Shown: piece after piece, positions 27,282-40,706 of the stretch
Numbering within the stretch: the stretch's first letter is position 1
How the letters are laid out: every line of letters begins with the position of its first letter
Source of the DNA: Calliopsis andreniformis
Taxonomy: Eukaryota > Arthropoda > Insecta > Hymenoptera > Andrenidae
DNA length: 64,000 nt
Assembly: GCF_051401765.1 (NCBI RefSeq)
Contig: NC_135071.1
Span: 19,694,961 to 19,758,960, forward strand
Reading direction: 5' to 3'
The notes under the pieces: model-generated
Seen by the model: the letters and a program-made list of their open reading frames with translations, nothing else
Database searches by the model: none
What the model was told of the DNA's origin: nothing
Program-made: the position numbers and the translations under genes

Positions 27282-27372
27282 ATTGGAATATTTCCAATAT
27301 TTGAAATTTTGAATTTTTGAATATTTGAATTATCAAGTATTTGAATATTAAAATATTTGAAAAGTTGCAAAT
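27282..27372 (+). repeat. 8-base repeat array (TTTGAATA orientation), degenerate
   Basis: Runs of ATTTGAAT, TTTTGAAT and ATTTGAAA with 8- to 9-base spacing. Same family as the cleaner arrays at 40.5, 45.5 and 62.6 kb. Confidence 0.75.
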
Positions 27373-28455
27373 ATTTTTGCAGAAGCACGTTCGACACCTC
27401 CCGCGACGAGACACGATTAATTATAAATTATAAATGCTCGCGATCCAGGCCACGAAATGATTCGACATTCCGTGTCGTCTCCAATCTCATTAACCGAAAT
27501 AAACGCGCAATTAGCGAGCGAAGCAGTTCGAAAGGTCGCACGAGTTGGATTTAACGAAGACAGTCTCGATACAGGGGCACAGGTAAGGGCGCAGATGTTG
27601 ACAGACGTCATTCTAGCGGCGCGCTCTCGCCCGACCGATCTTATCATTACGATAAACTCGATAAAGCGGACGCGTTAACGCGTGCGCGGATAATCACGAA
27701 GCGTATACACACCAGCAGGATCTTCAATGGTAGCGTTTAACGACGCTGACGCTGGCCCCGGGCCAACCTCGTAACAATCACCTTGACGACAACTTTCTAC
27801 AGTCTCCGATGGAACGCGATTAATTTGCATTTCAGCGTAACGAGCCTGTATCGTGCGTGCTCGTCGGTAAAAGTGACGCGACTCGCCGAGACTCGCTTCG
27901 CTGACCGTCAGGGCAAAATCGCGTACAGAGAGCCTCGAGACCCCGATCGGTAATCGATAGTCTCTCCCTCTCCCATTCTCTCTCCCGTACCCAACTCGCC
28001 GCTTCAATCGCTCAAGAAATTAACACGAGTTTGTTTTGTTCCACGCGAACAGAAGATTAAGTTACGAGCAAAGGCTAAAATAAAAACGCCTCTACACACC
28101 GTCACCTCGCTATAACCTCGTGGCCCCAGTCAGCTCACAGGCTTCTAAGCTTCTCTAATTATTCTCTAATTATTATGCTTCGAATAGCGGTGTCATAGTC
28201 CCGTGCGTAATTTCTGGCGATTAGGCGAGACCGCGAGAGCCTTAAACTGAAGGAAAAGATCGAGATGGAGTGGGGAGAAGAAGGTGGGTACCAAGTTGAA
28301 CTCTACTTCGAGCGGCCCACTTTCTTTACTTTCACGCTGCCGTCGTTCTTCTTTCGTCGCGCTTGCCACTCGGGCTTCGTAACTCGACGACGAGAAAGGC
28401 CCTATGGCGGACGTGCATACTTGTTCTGTCAGTGCACACGCGCGCGCTGCTAACC

Positions 28456-28487
28456 ATCACCACCACCACCACCACCACCACCACCAC
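28456..28487 (+). repeat. CAC trinucleotide microsatellite
   Basis: About ten CAC units in CpG-rich non-coding sequence. Open frames across it give poly-His or poly-Gly and are not genes. Confidence 0.85.
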
Positions 28488-31365
28488 AGTCGCAGCGCCG
28501 TCGACTCAAGCTGTGTACGCCCGCTCGCGACATGCAAGAGTAGCATCGAACAATTTCTAACGGGTTTTCGTTCCTTCGCACGAACGCCAAGGGAAAACGC
28601 GTCACGACGAGTTTCTGTGTTTTCAGTGCCTCTTGCTCGATAACCACGTTAACGATGCTACTCCTGCTTGCTCGAACCAGGAGGTCGAGCTTCGAAATAT
28701 GAGACTAAAATTTAGGGTCCAGTTTTTCCCGTGGGAACTCGACTTTTCGTCGAAATGATGCAAGATTTTTTTTTTTATTTTTTGTCTATAATTTAATCGA
28801 CATTTTCTAATTAACTTTTTTCACGTCGAGATTTATGATGGCGAAAATTGGAGAAGTTGGATCGCGAATTTACTTGCCAAACTAATATTATTAATAATTA
28901 TATGTAGCATGTGTGCGCTATCTGAACAGTCGTATGATCTAGACTCAAAATAGCAGAAAGGAATGAAGAATGGCATAATTGGAAGACGCAATCAATTTTC
29001 ATAGTTCATAAATTTGCAAGTTTTGCAGAGACGAGAAGATAGCGGTGATAACGAACTGTATGCAAATAAAAGCGATTCTACACGAGGCTCGATAAAAAAC
29101 AACGTGGCGCTGGGTAATCAGGCGCAAAATAAATGCGAGGCATTGTCAATCGTTATCGAACGTCCTTGCCCGTTGTGAAACACGTTCCTGCCTGACGATG
29201 AAAAGATGCGATTCGTCTGGCGTCGCTGTTATCGCGCGAAACGATAATAATAAATGTGTTTCGACGGCTGTCCAAAAGTTGCCGAATCGGATCAAAAAAC
29301 ATAATACAGATTGTTTCAATAATAGGTTGCCAACAGTTAGGTCTCTATTTTATCTAATATCTTGATTAAATTTTTATTTTAATTATTTCATAGATTTAAG
29401 TTCATTCCAAAAAAAAAAAATTTTTTAAAAAATACTGAAAGAAGCAGGGCTTCAGTACTCCATATTTAAAAACCTAATATTTCAGAAAAGACAGTAGCTT
29501 CCATTTCTGTGATCACCAACAACTTCGTACATATCGTTAAATCTTAAGCGTTTCACTTTGCCCTAATTTCTCCAATTATTTCATTTGATATCTCTGTAGA
29601 ACAGCTTGCATCTCGTTCAGCCAAAACGGGACTCGTCTTATTTCGCGAGTTGTCCAAGCCACAGACACTTTTGAGGCGCACGAGAAAAAGCGTGGCGCTG
29701 GAAACGGGATTTTCGTACCGTTAATTAGCGCAGGCCTCCGACGTCCATTGTTCTCCGATTGTTTTGCAAGCGTTTACACGCGGAGCACCGAGTGTGGATG
29801 CCCTTTCGTAAGTCACTTTGTAATTCAACGCAGATCTGGTATGCGCGATAATACCTTTGTTTAGAGTCCAGATCGTCGTCTCGATGCGCGCGCGTTCACG
29901 GGACAGAGAAACGGTTGATGGTGCACGTGTGTTCGGTAGTCGCACAGACAGATGCGTCGCGTAGCCCTATGAAAGTGGCTACATATATGCTCTCTCGACC
30001 GGGACGTAAATAGTTACGAGCCTCTTGCCGTAGAATTTTAAAGGGGAGTTAACGTCTGCTCCTCGCGATACAAGGCGATATCTGGCCGCGAGGCTTCCGT
30101 GCTTTTCCGAACACATGGATTCTTAGTCCCCTCCAACTTCGAACTTCGATTCCCCTTAGAAGCTGGTACAATACGATTGCATTTATTCAAACGAGATATT
30201 AATTAGTGCAGATTAAACTTGTGGTTAGAGTGGATACGAATTTTGAACTATTTATGAGTGAGACAAGTTCAGACATATTCGTCAAAGAACGCATATCCAC
30301 TGTAATTGTAGTCGAGTTTCTACTATTTCCTAACCTCGAAGCTTTAGAATCGATTTTAATACCGAAACAACTGTCGTCAAGAGGACGGGAAGAAAGTGGA
30401 AGGTTTATGCTCGCGATAGAATCGTCTCAACCGCGATTGGCTAAAACGCGCTCGATGACCGATGCATTATCTCAGCGGCTGGTTATGCGCGTTAAAGCCT
30501 CTATCTACTGTTGACCGAGTGTGAGACGCCGCGAGGGACTGTCTCCGCGGAGTCGTAAATAGTTACGTCGATGCATCGTTGAATTTTAAGTCGTCGGGGA
30601 TCACGTCCTCGCAAGTTGACACAGAAGGAGGCCTGTAATGTAACCTTAACTAGAAAGCGCACACAATCTGCGCAACCTTTTCTAATCTCAGTCGAGCAAC
30701 CCTTTAAGGCTATCCACAAAAATAAAAACAGATACTAGATCATTCGATCCACAGTCCTTAAAATTAACTTTATCTCGATAAATCTATACTTTATTTTCAT
30801 TAAGCTTTCAATCTTCTAATCGATATTGGACCATTCCTATTCCCTTTTCGTATCTCCCCAAAGGCTGGAAGTACGTCGAGACTATCTTGCGGCGTGCGCA
30901 AGAGAGAGCGCGAGAACAGTTACGTCTAAATCGTCCTTGAATGTAAGCGGAGACAAGGCGCGAGCGAACCAACCAGAAGAATGTAGCACAGAACATACGT
31001 ACGTAGGGGGGAACCTTAAAGGCTTCGATATATGATGCTTACTCGCTGCGGTTTTCTGGCGAGCGGACCATGCAACGATTAAGTGGCCAATGACATTTTA
31101 TGTTACGTGTAAAATAGATTTGGACAGTCGGTGGTATCGGTGACCCTTGTTACCGGTCGAGCAGAGGTTAATACAGTGCCAGCGTTAATAACAAGTTTAC
31201 GTTACTGCGATTTCTGTTCATCGGAAATATTTGCATCCAGCTGACGCGGAAAAATCTCGAATGATCAGTTTTTAATAAGTCTGCTGACTTGGAGATATCG
31301 TCCACGAGGTTTTCAAACAATTTGTACAAATAGATTAGGAGATATTCGGAATTGAAATCTGCAGA

Positions 31366-31440
31366 AAATTGAAATTTTGAAATTTTTAAAATTTGAAAAT
31401 TTGAAATTTTGAAAATTTTAATATCTGAAATTTTAAAACA
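31366..31440 (+). repeat. 8-base repeat array, degenerate
   Basis: AAATTTTGAAATTTTT / AATTTGAAA units on the plus strand, recognisably related to ATATTTGA but with indels. Confidence 0.7.
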
Positions 31441-32225
31441 CTCGATAACTTGAAATTACAGAAATATGAACATTAAAGTTTTACAAAGTTCGAGGTATTA
31501 GCATACTCAGATCGAAGAATTGAAGCCATAATATAGAACTCAAGGAACATAGCGCGGCAAAGATGGCAAAAATAAAATGAGAGTAGCGAGTCGAAGCTCT
31601 GTTCATAACCTCGTTTCGCGTGTCAGTTGCGAGTATTCTACGTCGATGCTCGAAACCGAAGGGTAACTTAGCCTGCAGACAAGATACTGTCAGGATCCAG
31701 ATACGTTATTCTGACTCATCAACTTCGAGAGAATATCGTTGAGAAGAGATTATCCCTCTTCGTCCCTTAACCTAACCTGACACTGAACGACGAATTTAGA
31801 AAAATGCCTCGCCTTCAGTTAAGAATCGTGTTTATTCATATTTCTGTTAATTTCAATATTGATTTTATCGATGCATATTCTAATACGGAAAGAAGTTCGC
31901 AGTTCAGTTTCGGATAGGTTAGCGACAGAAGTAGGATAGTTCTACAATATCGATCGACTCTATTAAAAATTCCAAACGGCACAAGTTCGAAAGCTGGCTG
32001 AGATAAAGTACGAAATGAGGTGCGGATTGACCAAGATCATGTTTTACCGACTATAAACTGTATAAAATCGATAGCGAGCAATCCACTTAATGGGCATTCC
32101 CTAAGCAGCCGCTCGGCGCGATAAATCGAAGGTTGCAAACTATTTAGATATGCCGTTACGATATATTGAGCGGTCGGTACAGCAGATAGAGATGAGATAA
32201 AACGTTAACGAACAGCTTCTCGTTG

Positions 32226-32251
32226 CCCCCCCCCCCCCCCCCCCCCCCCCC
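32226..32251 (+). repeat. Poly-C run of 26 bases
   Basis: An uninterrupted cytosine run flanked by TTG and AACAATA. The mirror type, a 21-base G run, occurs at 58,803-58,823. Length may be imprecise because such runs assemble poorly. Confidence 0.85.
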
Positions 32252-32612
32252 AACAATACAGAAGAAACCGAACCATGTATAACTTCGTCCAACTAAACTC
32301 AATTTGACTGTCAACTCCTACTGAAACGTTTAAGTCACTTGACTGCAAATAACGTGAAACTACATTAGAGGTTAGGGGGAACCTGTTACTTCAGTTGAAA
32401 CTCGAAAACATATTTAAAGGAAAAAATGATTTCGAATAATTATGAGTTACCCGGTTTCGGGTAACTTGAAACTACTCCACAACGGCGAACCTGTTATTTA
32501 CTGTAATTAAAATTGAAAAGTATATTTCGAGTCGAAAATAATATCCAGTAAAACGATATGCTCTCAAGTTACAAGGGAAGTCGAAAGGCTCTCATTAGTA
32601 CAGTACAGTAGC

Positions 32613-32680
32613 ACCTCGATCTACAATTCCCTACTATTCAAGGTATCGATTATCGAGTACATTAGCAAGACTAATTTCAA
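32613..32680 (+). mobile_element. Family B element fragment (one end)
   Basis: CAGTAGCACCTCGATCTACA followed by TATCGATTATCGAG, matching the ends at 15,282 and 16,855. No opposite end was found. Confidence 0.4.
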
Positions 32681-33099
32681 AACTGCCTCGCACCATTCAA
32701 TCCAGATTTCTCTGTACCAACACTTGGAGACTCTACCTAAACCCAAGCACGCAACAAAACAGCTCCGTCAATCATCCTCCAGCGGCAATGAAGTCATCAT
32801 CAGAATTCGGAAAGTTTCGTCGCAATCGAGCGAACCGCCAACGTCGCAGAACTTAATCGCAAGTTGCACCTCAACAATCGATGCCCGCACGAGAGGCGCA
32901 ACGGCGATCTTAGCCGCGTCCCCTTCGATAGCAGAGGGAACGTTGCACCCCATTTTTCGAGCAGCTCCCAGGCGGAGGAGCACGGCCTTACGGTTCATCA
33001 ATCCCCAAGAGTAACACGCCCACGCGAAAAACCGAGCGCCGACGTTTCTTCCCAGAATTACGTTGGCTCTCGGCGATAGATGCTGTGTCATACTCGCGC

Positions 33100-34200
33100 A
33101 CCGCGTAATTGTATCGCTTACTCCTGTCGCAAGATCGTCGCGCGCGCGGGGACAAATAGGGTGGCGAGAGGGAGGTCAGAGGGGAGGTCAGAGGGGAGGT
33201 CAGAGGGGGAGGCAGAGCGAGAGGTGACGCGTGTGCGTGAGGAGCGGAGGTTGCTCAACTTGACATCGGGTCCCGTGACGTCAGACGAAATCTCTTTACC
33301 TCTGCGACGAAAACGAAGCGCTGCCCTCCCCTGGCGGTGTCGATGGCGGAGCAGAGAACACCGGCGAGATGAGGATCCTCGGAAAGGGGTGAGAAAGAGA
33401 GTACTCGCGGAGGGGACAGTGTAAGTCTTCGCTACAGCCCCGCTGCTGCTCCTCTTCTTCCACTGGCAGGAGGACGTCGCTTCTTTGTTCTTCCTTCCTG
33501 CTCTGGCAACCACTCTCCCTCGCGGCTTCGCCACACACAGAGACGGCGACGGGGCACGCACGGGAACGGTATGTACACACAACACTGCTCCGCTGAGTAA
33601 CGGAACGAAGTTAATCGGAGCACGTTAGGTCTCTCGGCGTCCCTCGTTCCTTCGATATTCGTGCAGACGTCAAGAACAAGTCAGTTACACGCTGGCACGC
33701 GACACAAGACAGTCCTCGATACCGTCTACAGAGACTGGTTAAAGAGAGGCTCTTCGATGGATCAGTCAAGCAGAAGCGCGAAAGGACAGGAGTGTGGGTA
33801 TGTTCGTATACGTGTGAGTGTGCGAGCTCGCCGTGGTACGTCTCTGCGATACGCACGCACACAGAGTCGCGCGGTCACGTACACACGATAGAAGAAAACA
33901 CAACGTCGAGTGTACTGAGGAGCAGCTCCCGACCGACGATGCGCACTCTAGCGAGGTCGGAGCACGACTGAGCGCGTATGCGAGCCGACACCGGCCGAGC
34001 GTGTGGCTCGCGGCGCGGAGATACCCGACCGAGCGTCGTACCGCTACGACAGGAGTTCCGAGTCCTCCCCTCTCTGTCCTCCTCCTCCTCGACGAGCCGA
34101 CCGACCCCTGGCCCCGACCATTCCGCCTAGAGTCCCCCACCGACGCTCCACGTCCTACCTCTCTGTCACCGGTCGCTTCTATATCTCCTGCTTAAACCCG
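33100..34200. promoter_or_regulatory. CpG-rich block with CRE; candidate alternative promoter
   Basis: GC-rich sequence with TGACGTCA at 33,276-33,283. Plausible donors lie on both strands: minus GCAGAG|GTAAAG at 33,297, and plus GACAGT|GTAAGT near 33,420. Orientation is undecided. On the minus strand it could be a 5' exon of the taranis-like gene. Long open frames on both strands arise from the low stop density of GC-rich DNA and show no domain. Confidence 0.35.
33168..33214 (+). repeat. Minisatellite, GAGGTCAGAGGG unit
   Basis: Three to four tandem units of 13 bases (GGGAGGTCAGAGG) in a CpG-rich block. Confidence 0.8.
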
Positions 34201-37200
34201 TACACGTCCTTCGGTATATACGAGATACACCGCGATTTTTCCTTCGACAACCACCGTCGAATGCCTTCCTAAAGCTGCTCTATAGTCAAAATCGAATTAT
34301 CGTTCGATTGTTTCTTTTTTAGGACGTCTTTGAGGGAGGCGTAAGGAGGAGTCGAAGGTTGAACGAGGTTGAGTCTTGTAATGGTAGTAGAAGAAGTTAT
34401 GAGGGAAACTAGCCTTCTTGAGTTTTCTCCTTTTCTGGGAGAGTAAGGAAAATACTCTAGCATTTACTGATTTTTGTTTGGTTGGTTTTAAGAGAATATT
34501 CATCAGAGTACATGGACTACTGTTTGTAAGTATTCGAATGGTGTCGTATGTTGAGAAAAATACAGGTTTCTTTGTAGTAACTTAAGTATATTCTGTATAT
34601 CTGTTTCGTATTTCTATTATATCTTCATGGTAAGTATATAATAATTACAGGAATTGTATCTTTAGCAGTAATTAATGGTTAGCAATGGTCAGCAATAAAC
34701 CTGTAATTTTCCAAACTTGTGAAATCATTTGAATATTTATGAGCAGTACTGTGTATTGCATTTCCAGTAATGCTATGAAACTCGTTTCCGTACACTAAGA
34801 CGTCTTCTTACTAAAAAAATTGATTTTTTTATACGAATAAAAAACTGTTTTCTACCATATGGTTCCCTCTGCTCACAGCAGCGTTCAGTAGCAAATACGA
34901 AGAACCTCGTCTTCGACCGATTCGAATTTTTGACTGGAGTATGCAGACTAGGGAGCCGAATGAACCAGTAGGCGGTCCGCGTTTGATTTAGAACAGATAG
35001 GAAGGGTACATTATACTCGATGGTGCATACGCGGAATTTAGTGGATGTACGCGCGTGTAAGTGCCGTAATGCGATATGATAATGCGCCGTGCGCTTTTGT
35101 GCGAACGTCCACGTGAAATATCGCGACGCGAGTGCCGTACGGGGGCACTCGGCGCTGCGCGCGGACGAGGAGGAGAAAAAGCTCGCTCGTATCGAAACAT
35201 TAAACCTGTCCCCTTCGACCCTTTGTTTGGTAATGTCGATTCCAGTCGGCTCGATGCGCCTTCACCGATCCCACTTTTACGCCTGCTGGCTAGGGACTCT
35301 ACAATTACGTTTGATAATTCGGTCGATGAATATTCATCGTGGCCATCGAGCTAACCTTCCGATTCCCGATGTCGTCTGTAGTCATGCTCAACTGTGCACA
35401 GTACACAGAATTTTATCTTCAAGATTTGGGTCTCAAACATGGCCCTCTATGTTACAGAAGGCTCTCCAGAGTTGTAACTCACGCGTCGAACGAAAAGAAA
35501 AGTGACTCAACTGTCTCGTAAAGTTATTAAGGCGGAACTGTGTGGCCTCTTGCCTTTCTGTCCCTTTCCTCTTCCTTTCACCAGGTAAAACCGAACAATT
35601 CGAGCCGAAGCACAGCTTCTGCTCTTCAGCACGAATTCCAATGACGGACACTCTCTCTCTCCACGCTGCTCCTCGTCGTCGCTGTAATCTAATGAGAATC
35701 CAGCTGGCGGAGGGGAGCCACCGAGGGCAGAGGATGGCGGTGGAAAGGAACGTGGGGTTAAGAGAACTTCTGTGGCAAGTCGGAGACGCGACGCGTGTGT
35801 TTCTTCCTCGATTTTAAGGGAGTCCTCTGCTCAGAAGCTTCCGCGGAAAACTTCACTCCTAGGGGATCGTTTTTCTCTCTCGAAGAGGAAACGATACTTC
35901 GTTCCTTCAGGAGACTGATCCAGCTCGGAACGTCTTCGACGTTGGCTTCGCCAAAGCGTGTGTGTTGGTTGAGAGAAGAATATACTCGGGGAAAGTAATC
36001 AAAACGAGGTTCTAGATATGTGAAAGTCGATTGACTCGATTCGCGTGGGAATTATTTGAGAAAAATGGAGGATAGTAGGGGATTTATCGATCGTTAATTA
36101 TGTAATAAATTAACGAGTGAAAAACGTTTCACAGCGGCCTCATCATTCACGAGTCGGGTTACGCTTTTCGGTCTGGATAGCCAGGACGTGATTATGTGCA
36201 ATACGCGATACGTAATAATTATGAACAGCATACGGGACACGTCGAGTCGCGAAATTACGGCCGATCGATACTCGACACAAAAATCAGCCGAAATTGAGTC
36301 TCGAGTTTCAACGATACGAGTAGTTAAATAATTGTATGGATTGTTGACCTGGGAGGAATTCACAGATATATCAATTTTCATAGTTTTAAATACTCAATTG
36401 CCAAAATTCGCAATATCTCAATATAGAAACGCTCAATTATTGCAATATCTTAATATTAAAAATCCAAAATTTCTATTTCCCTCTAGATACCTAGTCTAAC
36501 GATTCCACCTAACCTAAGATTTACGAATGTACCAACAGATCGATGAAAAAAAATAATAAAGCGCTGGCAGTGGTTAGTGGGAGACAATAGGACAGGCTGC
36601 GTGGCTAGCAGCTTGAGCGGCGTGAATCACTCGAAACCATAGAAAGGATAGTCGCAGACAGCACCGAAAACGCGACGCTGCTCCTCGGTGAATGCATTAT
36701 TAAAGGAATTCTATATCGAATGGAACGCGCCGCCACGGGGCTCCATGCTCCAACTTTTCGGTGCCCGCCTTTTGTCTCGAGCCATGACGTAACGTTTCAG
36801 TCAGAGCTCGAATGAAAGTTATCCTGTGTTAGGACGAGGAAGGGTCGATTAGAGCGGGAGGTGGGGAAGACGGTCAGTGGAAGGGAAGCGGGAGGAGAAA
36901 CGATGCGCAGTACGGGCGCAAAATAGACGCATCGAGTTCGTACTTGTTTGTACCTAGCGGTATTCATTTTGCCTCGGACCGACACACTTCGCAGGCGATA
37001 TCGACGTCGCTCGCTTTCCTTTCGCCAGACTGCTTCGACGCCTTTGTTGCGCAGCTCGCTGCATATAAGAACGCAAAAAATTGCGTTACCAATATTTTTT
37101 GTCCATTGGATTTCGGTGTACGAAATCTAATAGAGATAAGCTACAGAACAAAATTTTTCTGTAATTACATATGCCTTCCAAATAGTGTAACTTTAACCTG

Positions 37201-40200
37201 AGAATTTTTTTTTATACAAAAAAAATGAGATAGATATTTAGATAATCTCATTTAGCTGAGACACCTTGTATATCCTTAATTGTGAAGCAAAATAATTTAA
37301 TGAACGCTTTCAAAGAATTTTACCTTGCGTTCTCACTGAAGTATAAAAGAAGAATTGTTCTCTTAGAAAGGTGGATTTAATAGAACATAAATGCATAATA
37401 TAGAATGAAAGTTCAACACTTGAAAATACCTGAAAAGAATTGATATTTCTATGAAAGTTTCCGATCAATCTAATATGTAGCTTATAGCCACTCGACGAAG
37501 CTGATGCAATTTGTGGACGCTCGTACAGCGCGAAGGCTTAACGCTGCTGAGGCATGGAAGGGAGCTGTAGGCGAAGCACAATCGTAGTCGACCGTCCCCT
37601 TTGGATGCCCATATTCCACACCTGCCCAATGTATTCACTGGCAGTTTACGGGCGTTCACAGAGAAGAAAAGATTATACACTTCGATCGATATAAGCACGA
37701 AACTTATACAAAAGGGCAGAAGTTACAGGCTTCCACGTGTTATAGTCTCACGACTCGTTACCAGCTACTTAATCTCTTCACCACGCCAAATAATTTCGTA
37801 AGATTGAAGTAAGCGTAATTAGTCATTATTGCAGAAAATGTCAGTAACAAGTACCATAATGTCTTAGGTTAACAAGTATATATTTGTGAAAGTTGTGCAG
37901 AGTTTTATGTACCCTTAAAAATCAGGCACGCGTAGAGTCTGAATACTAATGAGAATCACCGTACGCCAATACCCATGTACCGAAGACACATTTTACAGCC
38001 AACCATAGCTCGGTCACATAGGCTACTTTTTGTCAATACCCGTTAATTCCATTGTTAACGCCGCCCTGTTTATAGCGCAATAAAGCTAAGCGCTCAATCA
38101 CGCGCTGCGTGACGCAGGCGTCCATAAACCAGTGTAATATCTGGCCGATGAAGCGAATCGAATCTAATCTCGATAGTAAGTGTTTATCACGAGTCCCACC
38201 GATACCATGGTTACAAGCTCGACGATATCGCGGTACGCGGCAGACACCACGATTTCGTCTACGCGAGCCTGGGCGCCGATTGAAAAACGGAAGCGGGATA
38301 AACACAGCAGAAGGGTGAGTTCGATCCGTCGCATTGAGCGGTCAACGACGTTCTGACCCACGCGCTTCTGTGCCGCGCAGCACGTGACCAAGAGCCTAGC
38401 CGAGCGAGGGAACGAGGGGTGGCTTTCTCCTCGGAGTTTCGTGTACGAATAATGACAGTCAAAGGTGTAGGACTAGGTGCGCGATCGCAATGCGACGGGA
38501 CCGAGAATGAACTCGGTTGATATCGACAATACTGGGCCAAATATTGAATAAACGAAGAAGACAGATTTCCCAATTAGTCTGCGCTACGAAATAACACTGA
38601 TAGAAAATTCGACGATTTAAAAATTTCAGAACTTGGATTCGGTAGTACTGGAGTTTGGTATGCCAGGGGTCAAAGGTTAACCCGTTAACGACTCTCTAGG
38701 AGGTTCATTCTTCGAGCATAGAATAAACAGGAATCGACCAGCGCATCGAGAAATCGCTGGATAGACAGGAATCTGCCACTCCTGGAGTGTATTGCGCGGT
38801 TATTCAATTTCGTGGCAACGAGATACGCGCTGGTAAGAAGAAAACGAGTACCGCTACGACACGAGTTCCGACTCGTTTTCCCCTTCACGCTGTTTGCTAC
38901 TTTCCCCTCCCCCTCCGTCACGGCCTGTCCTCCTCGGGATCCTTCTCCTTTCGTTCACCGTTCTTTTCTCCCTTCCCCCTTGGTCCGGGGCCGAGCTGGT
39001 GCCTCGCCATCGCTATATACACAGGCTCCTCCACTTCCTCGAGCGTCCTTCGTGAGTACACTGCAATTTTTCTCGGTTAGCGGCCGGGGTCGACGAGGCC
39101 AAACATGAAAATCAAACCCCAAGGAAATTCCCGATTCCGACCGTGCGCCGCTGTTGTTCGCGCCGAAAGAGAGCCTGGAACGAAACGGGAAACTGGTCCC
39201 CTTTCGACGTTATCGCGTTCGACCATGTCCATGGCTCGCCTTTCTGGATTCTGGGATTCTGGATGCCTTTTCGACGGTGTTTTACGCATGGAAAATATTG
39301 GACCGCGGGAACCAGCTGTGGTATTTACTGGGTATAGACTGTGGATAGTGGATCTTGGTTCTGAAGAAAGTTTACTCTTCTTTTTAAAGGCAGCTCTTTG
39401 CGTGCCTTGCTATATTTAGTAAAAATTCTATGATGTACAAAGGGATCCTGTTTGAATTGAAATCGAGTTTTAGTTGCTTTTATATGTATCTCTCAGTTTT
39501 CACTTTCTGTTAGTAGACTTTGTCATGTAGGTAGAGGCTTCTATACGTGAATAATATCTGATGTTGAAGATACGAAATAAACGAGTACCTATTAGGTATC
39601 ATAAATTTCGACCAGGTGCAATTATGAAGTAAAAATCCGTGTGCAGTGGCTGAGGAGGCACTGTGTGTGCGATAAACTTCCTTTCTCCGCCAGTGGCCAC
39701 ACCACAGCGTCCTTCTGCAGATATTAAATCTCAATGTTTCCTGCAAAGTCGACGAGCAGCCGCTCTCTCAGCGTTGCGGAACTGGAGAAGGAGGAGCAGA
39801 AGGTTCTCGGCTAGGGGGACCCCTCGAATTCGAAAGGTCTTGGCTGTTTAACCCTTTTAACCCTTCGGTAATCCCGCTAGGATCCCACGGAGACACGGTC
39901 AAAGCTTGTACTCGCTTTTCGAGCGCGCCTCGCGCGGACGAGTCTACTTTTCGATTCAGTCGAGCATAGAGGGACTTTCTGACTATCGAAACCGACCCCT
40001 CTCCACTCTTTTTGTGGAAAGTGAAGTTCAGACTGTTTGGAGGCGTTCCTTACGCTACGTTCGTCTCGATCTCGACTTAATTGTCGTTTCGAGAAAGGAT
40101 GACGCTACTGATTTCTATTTTAAATCACCAGGTGATGTCACAGTATTTGTATTAACTCAGCCTTTTGTGCGTGGTGTGAGAAATTTGTCATTAAGATCAT

Positions 40201-40496
40201 ACTAGCTGAGGATTGAGCTTTTAGGAAAAGAACAGAGTGCGTCGTAGGAAAAGACAGAAATATCGTAATCCGTGTGTCGGTTGGTCACGAATGTCAAGCA
40301 TCCTCATCGAATATTTCCGAATAAATTAGTCCAATCGTGCTCAACCTCGAAACTGTGGCCTTCGACGAACGCAAGCTGTAGTGTAAACGTACAGTCCAAA
40401 CAAATACTATGATGTCCAAGTTTCGCTTTCTTTTGGAGACAACGTCCTCTGCAAAATTATCCTTTTTCAAATCAGAAAGTTGAGAGTTCAAATCTC

Positions 40497-40706
40497 CGAA
40501 TATTTAAATATTCAAATTTTCAAATATTTAAATATTCAAATATTCAAATATTCAAATTTTCAAATATTTAAATTTTCAAATTTTCAAATTTTCAAATATT
40601 CAAATATTCAAATATTCAAATATTCAAATTTTCAAATATTTAAATTTTCAAATATTTAAATTTTCAAATATTTAAATTTTCAAAAATTAAAATTTTCAAA
40701 TATTCC
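40497..40706 (-). repeat. 8-base repeat array, about 26 units, with a 16-base higher-order pattern
   Basis: Units CAAATATT, CAAATTTT and TAAATATT follow each other with strict 8-base period. From about 40,630 to 40,690 the order CAAATATT-TAAATTTT repeats as a 16-base dimer. Orientation is opposite to the arrays at 27.3, 45.5 and 62.6 kb. Confidence 0.95.
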
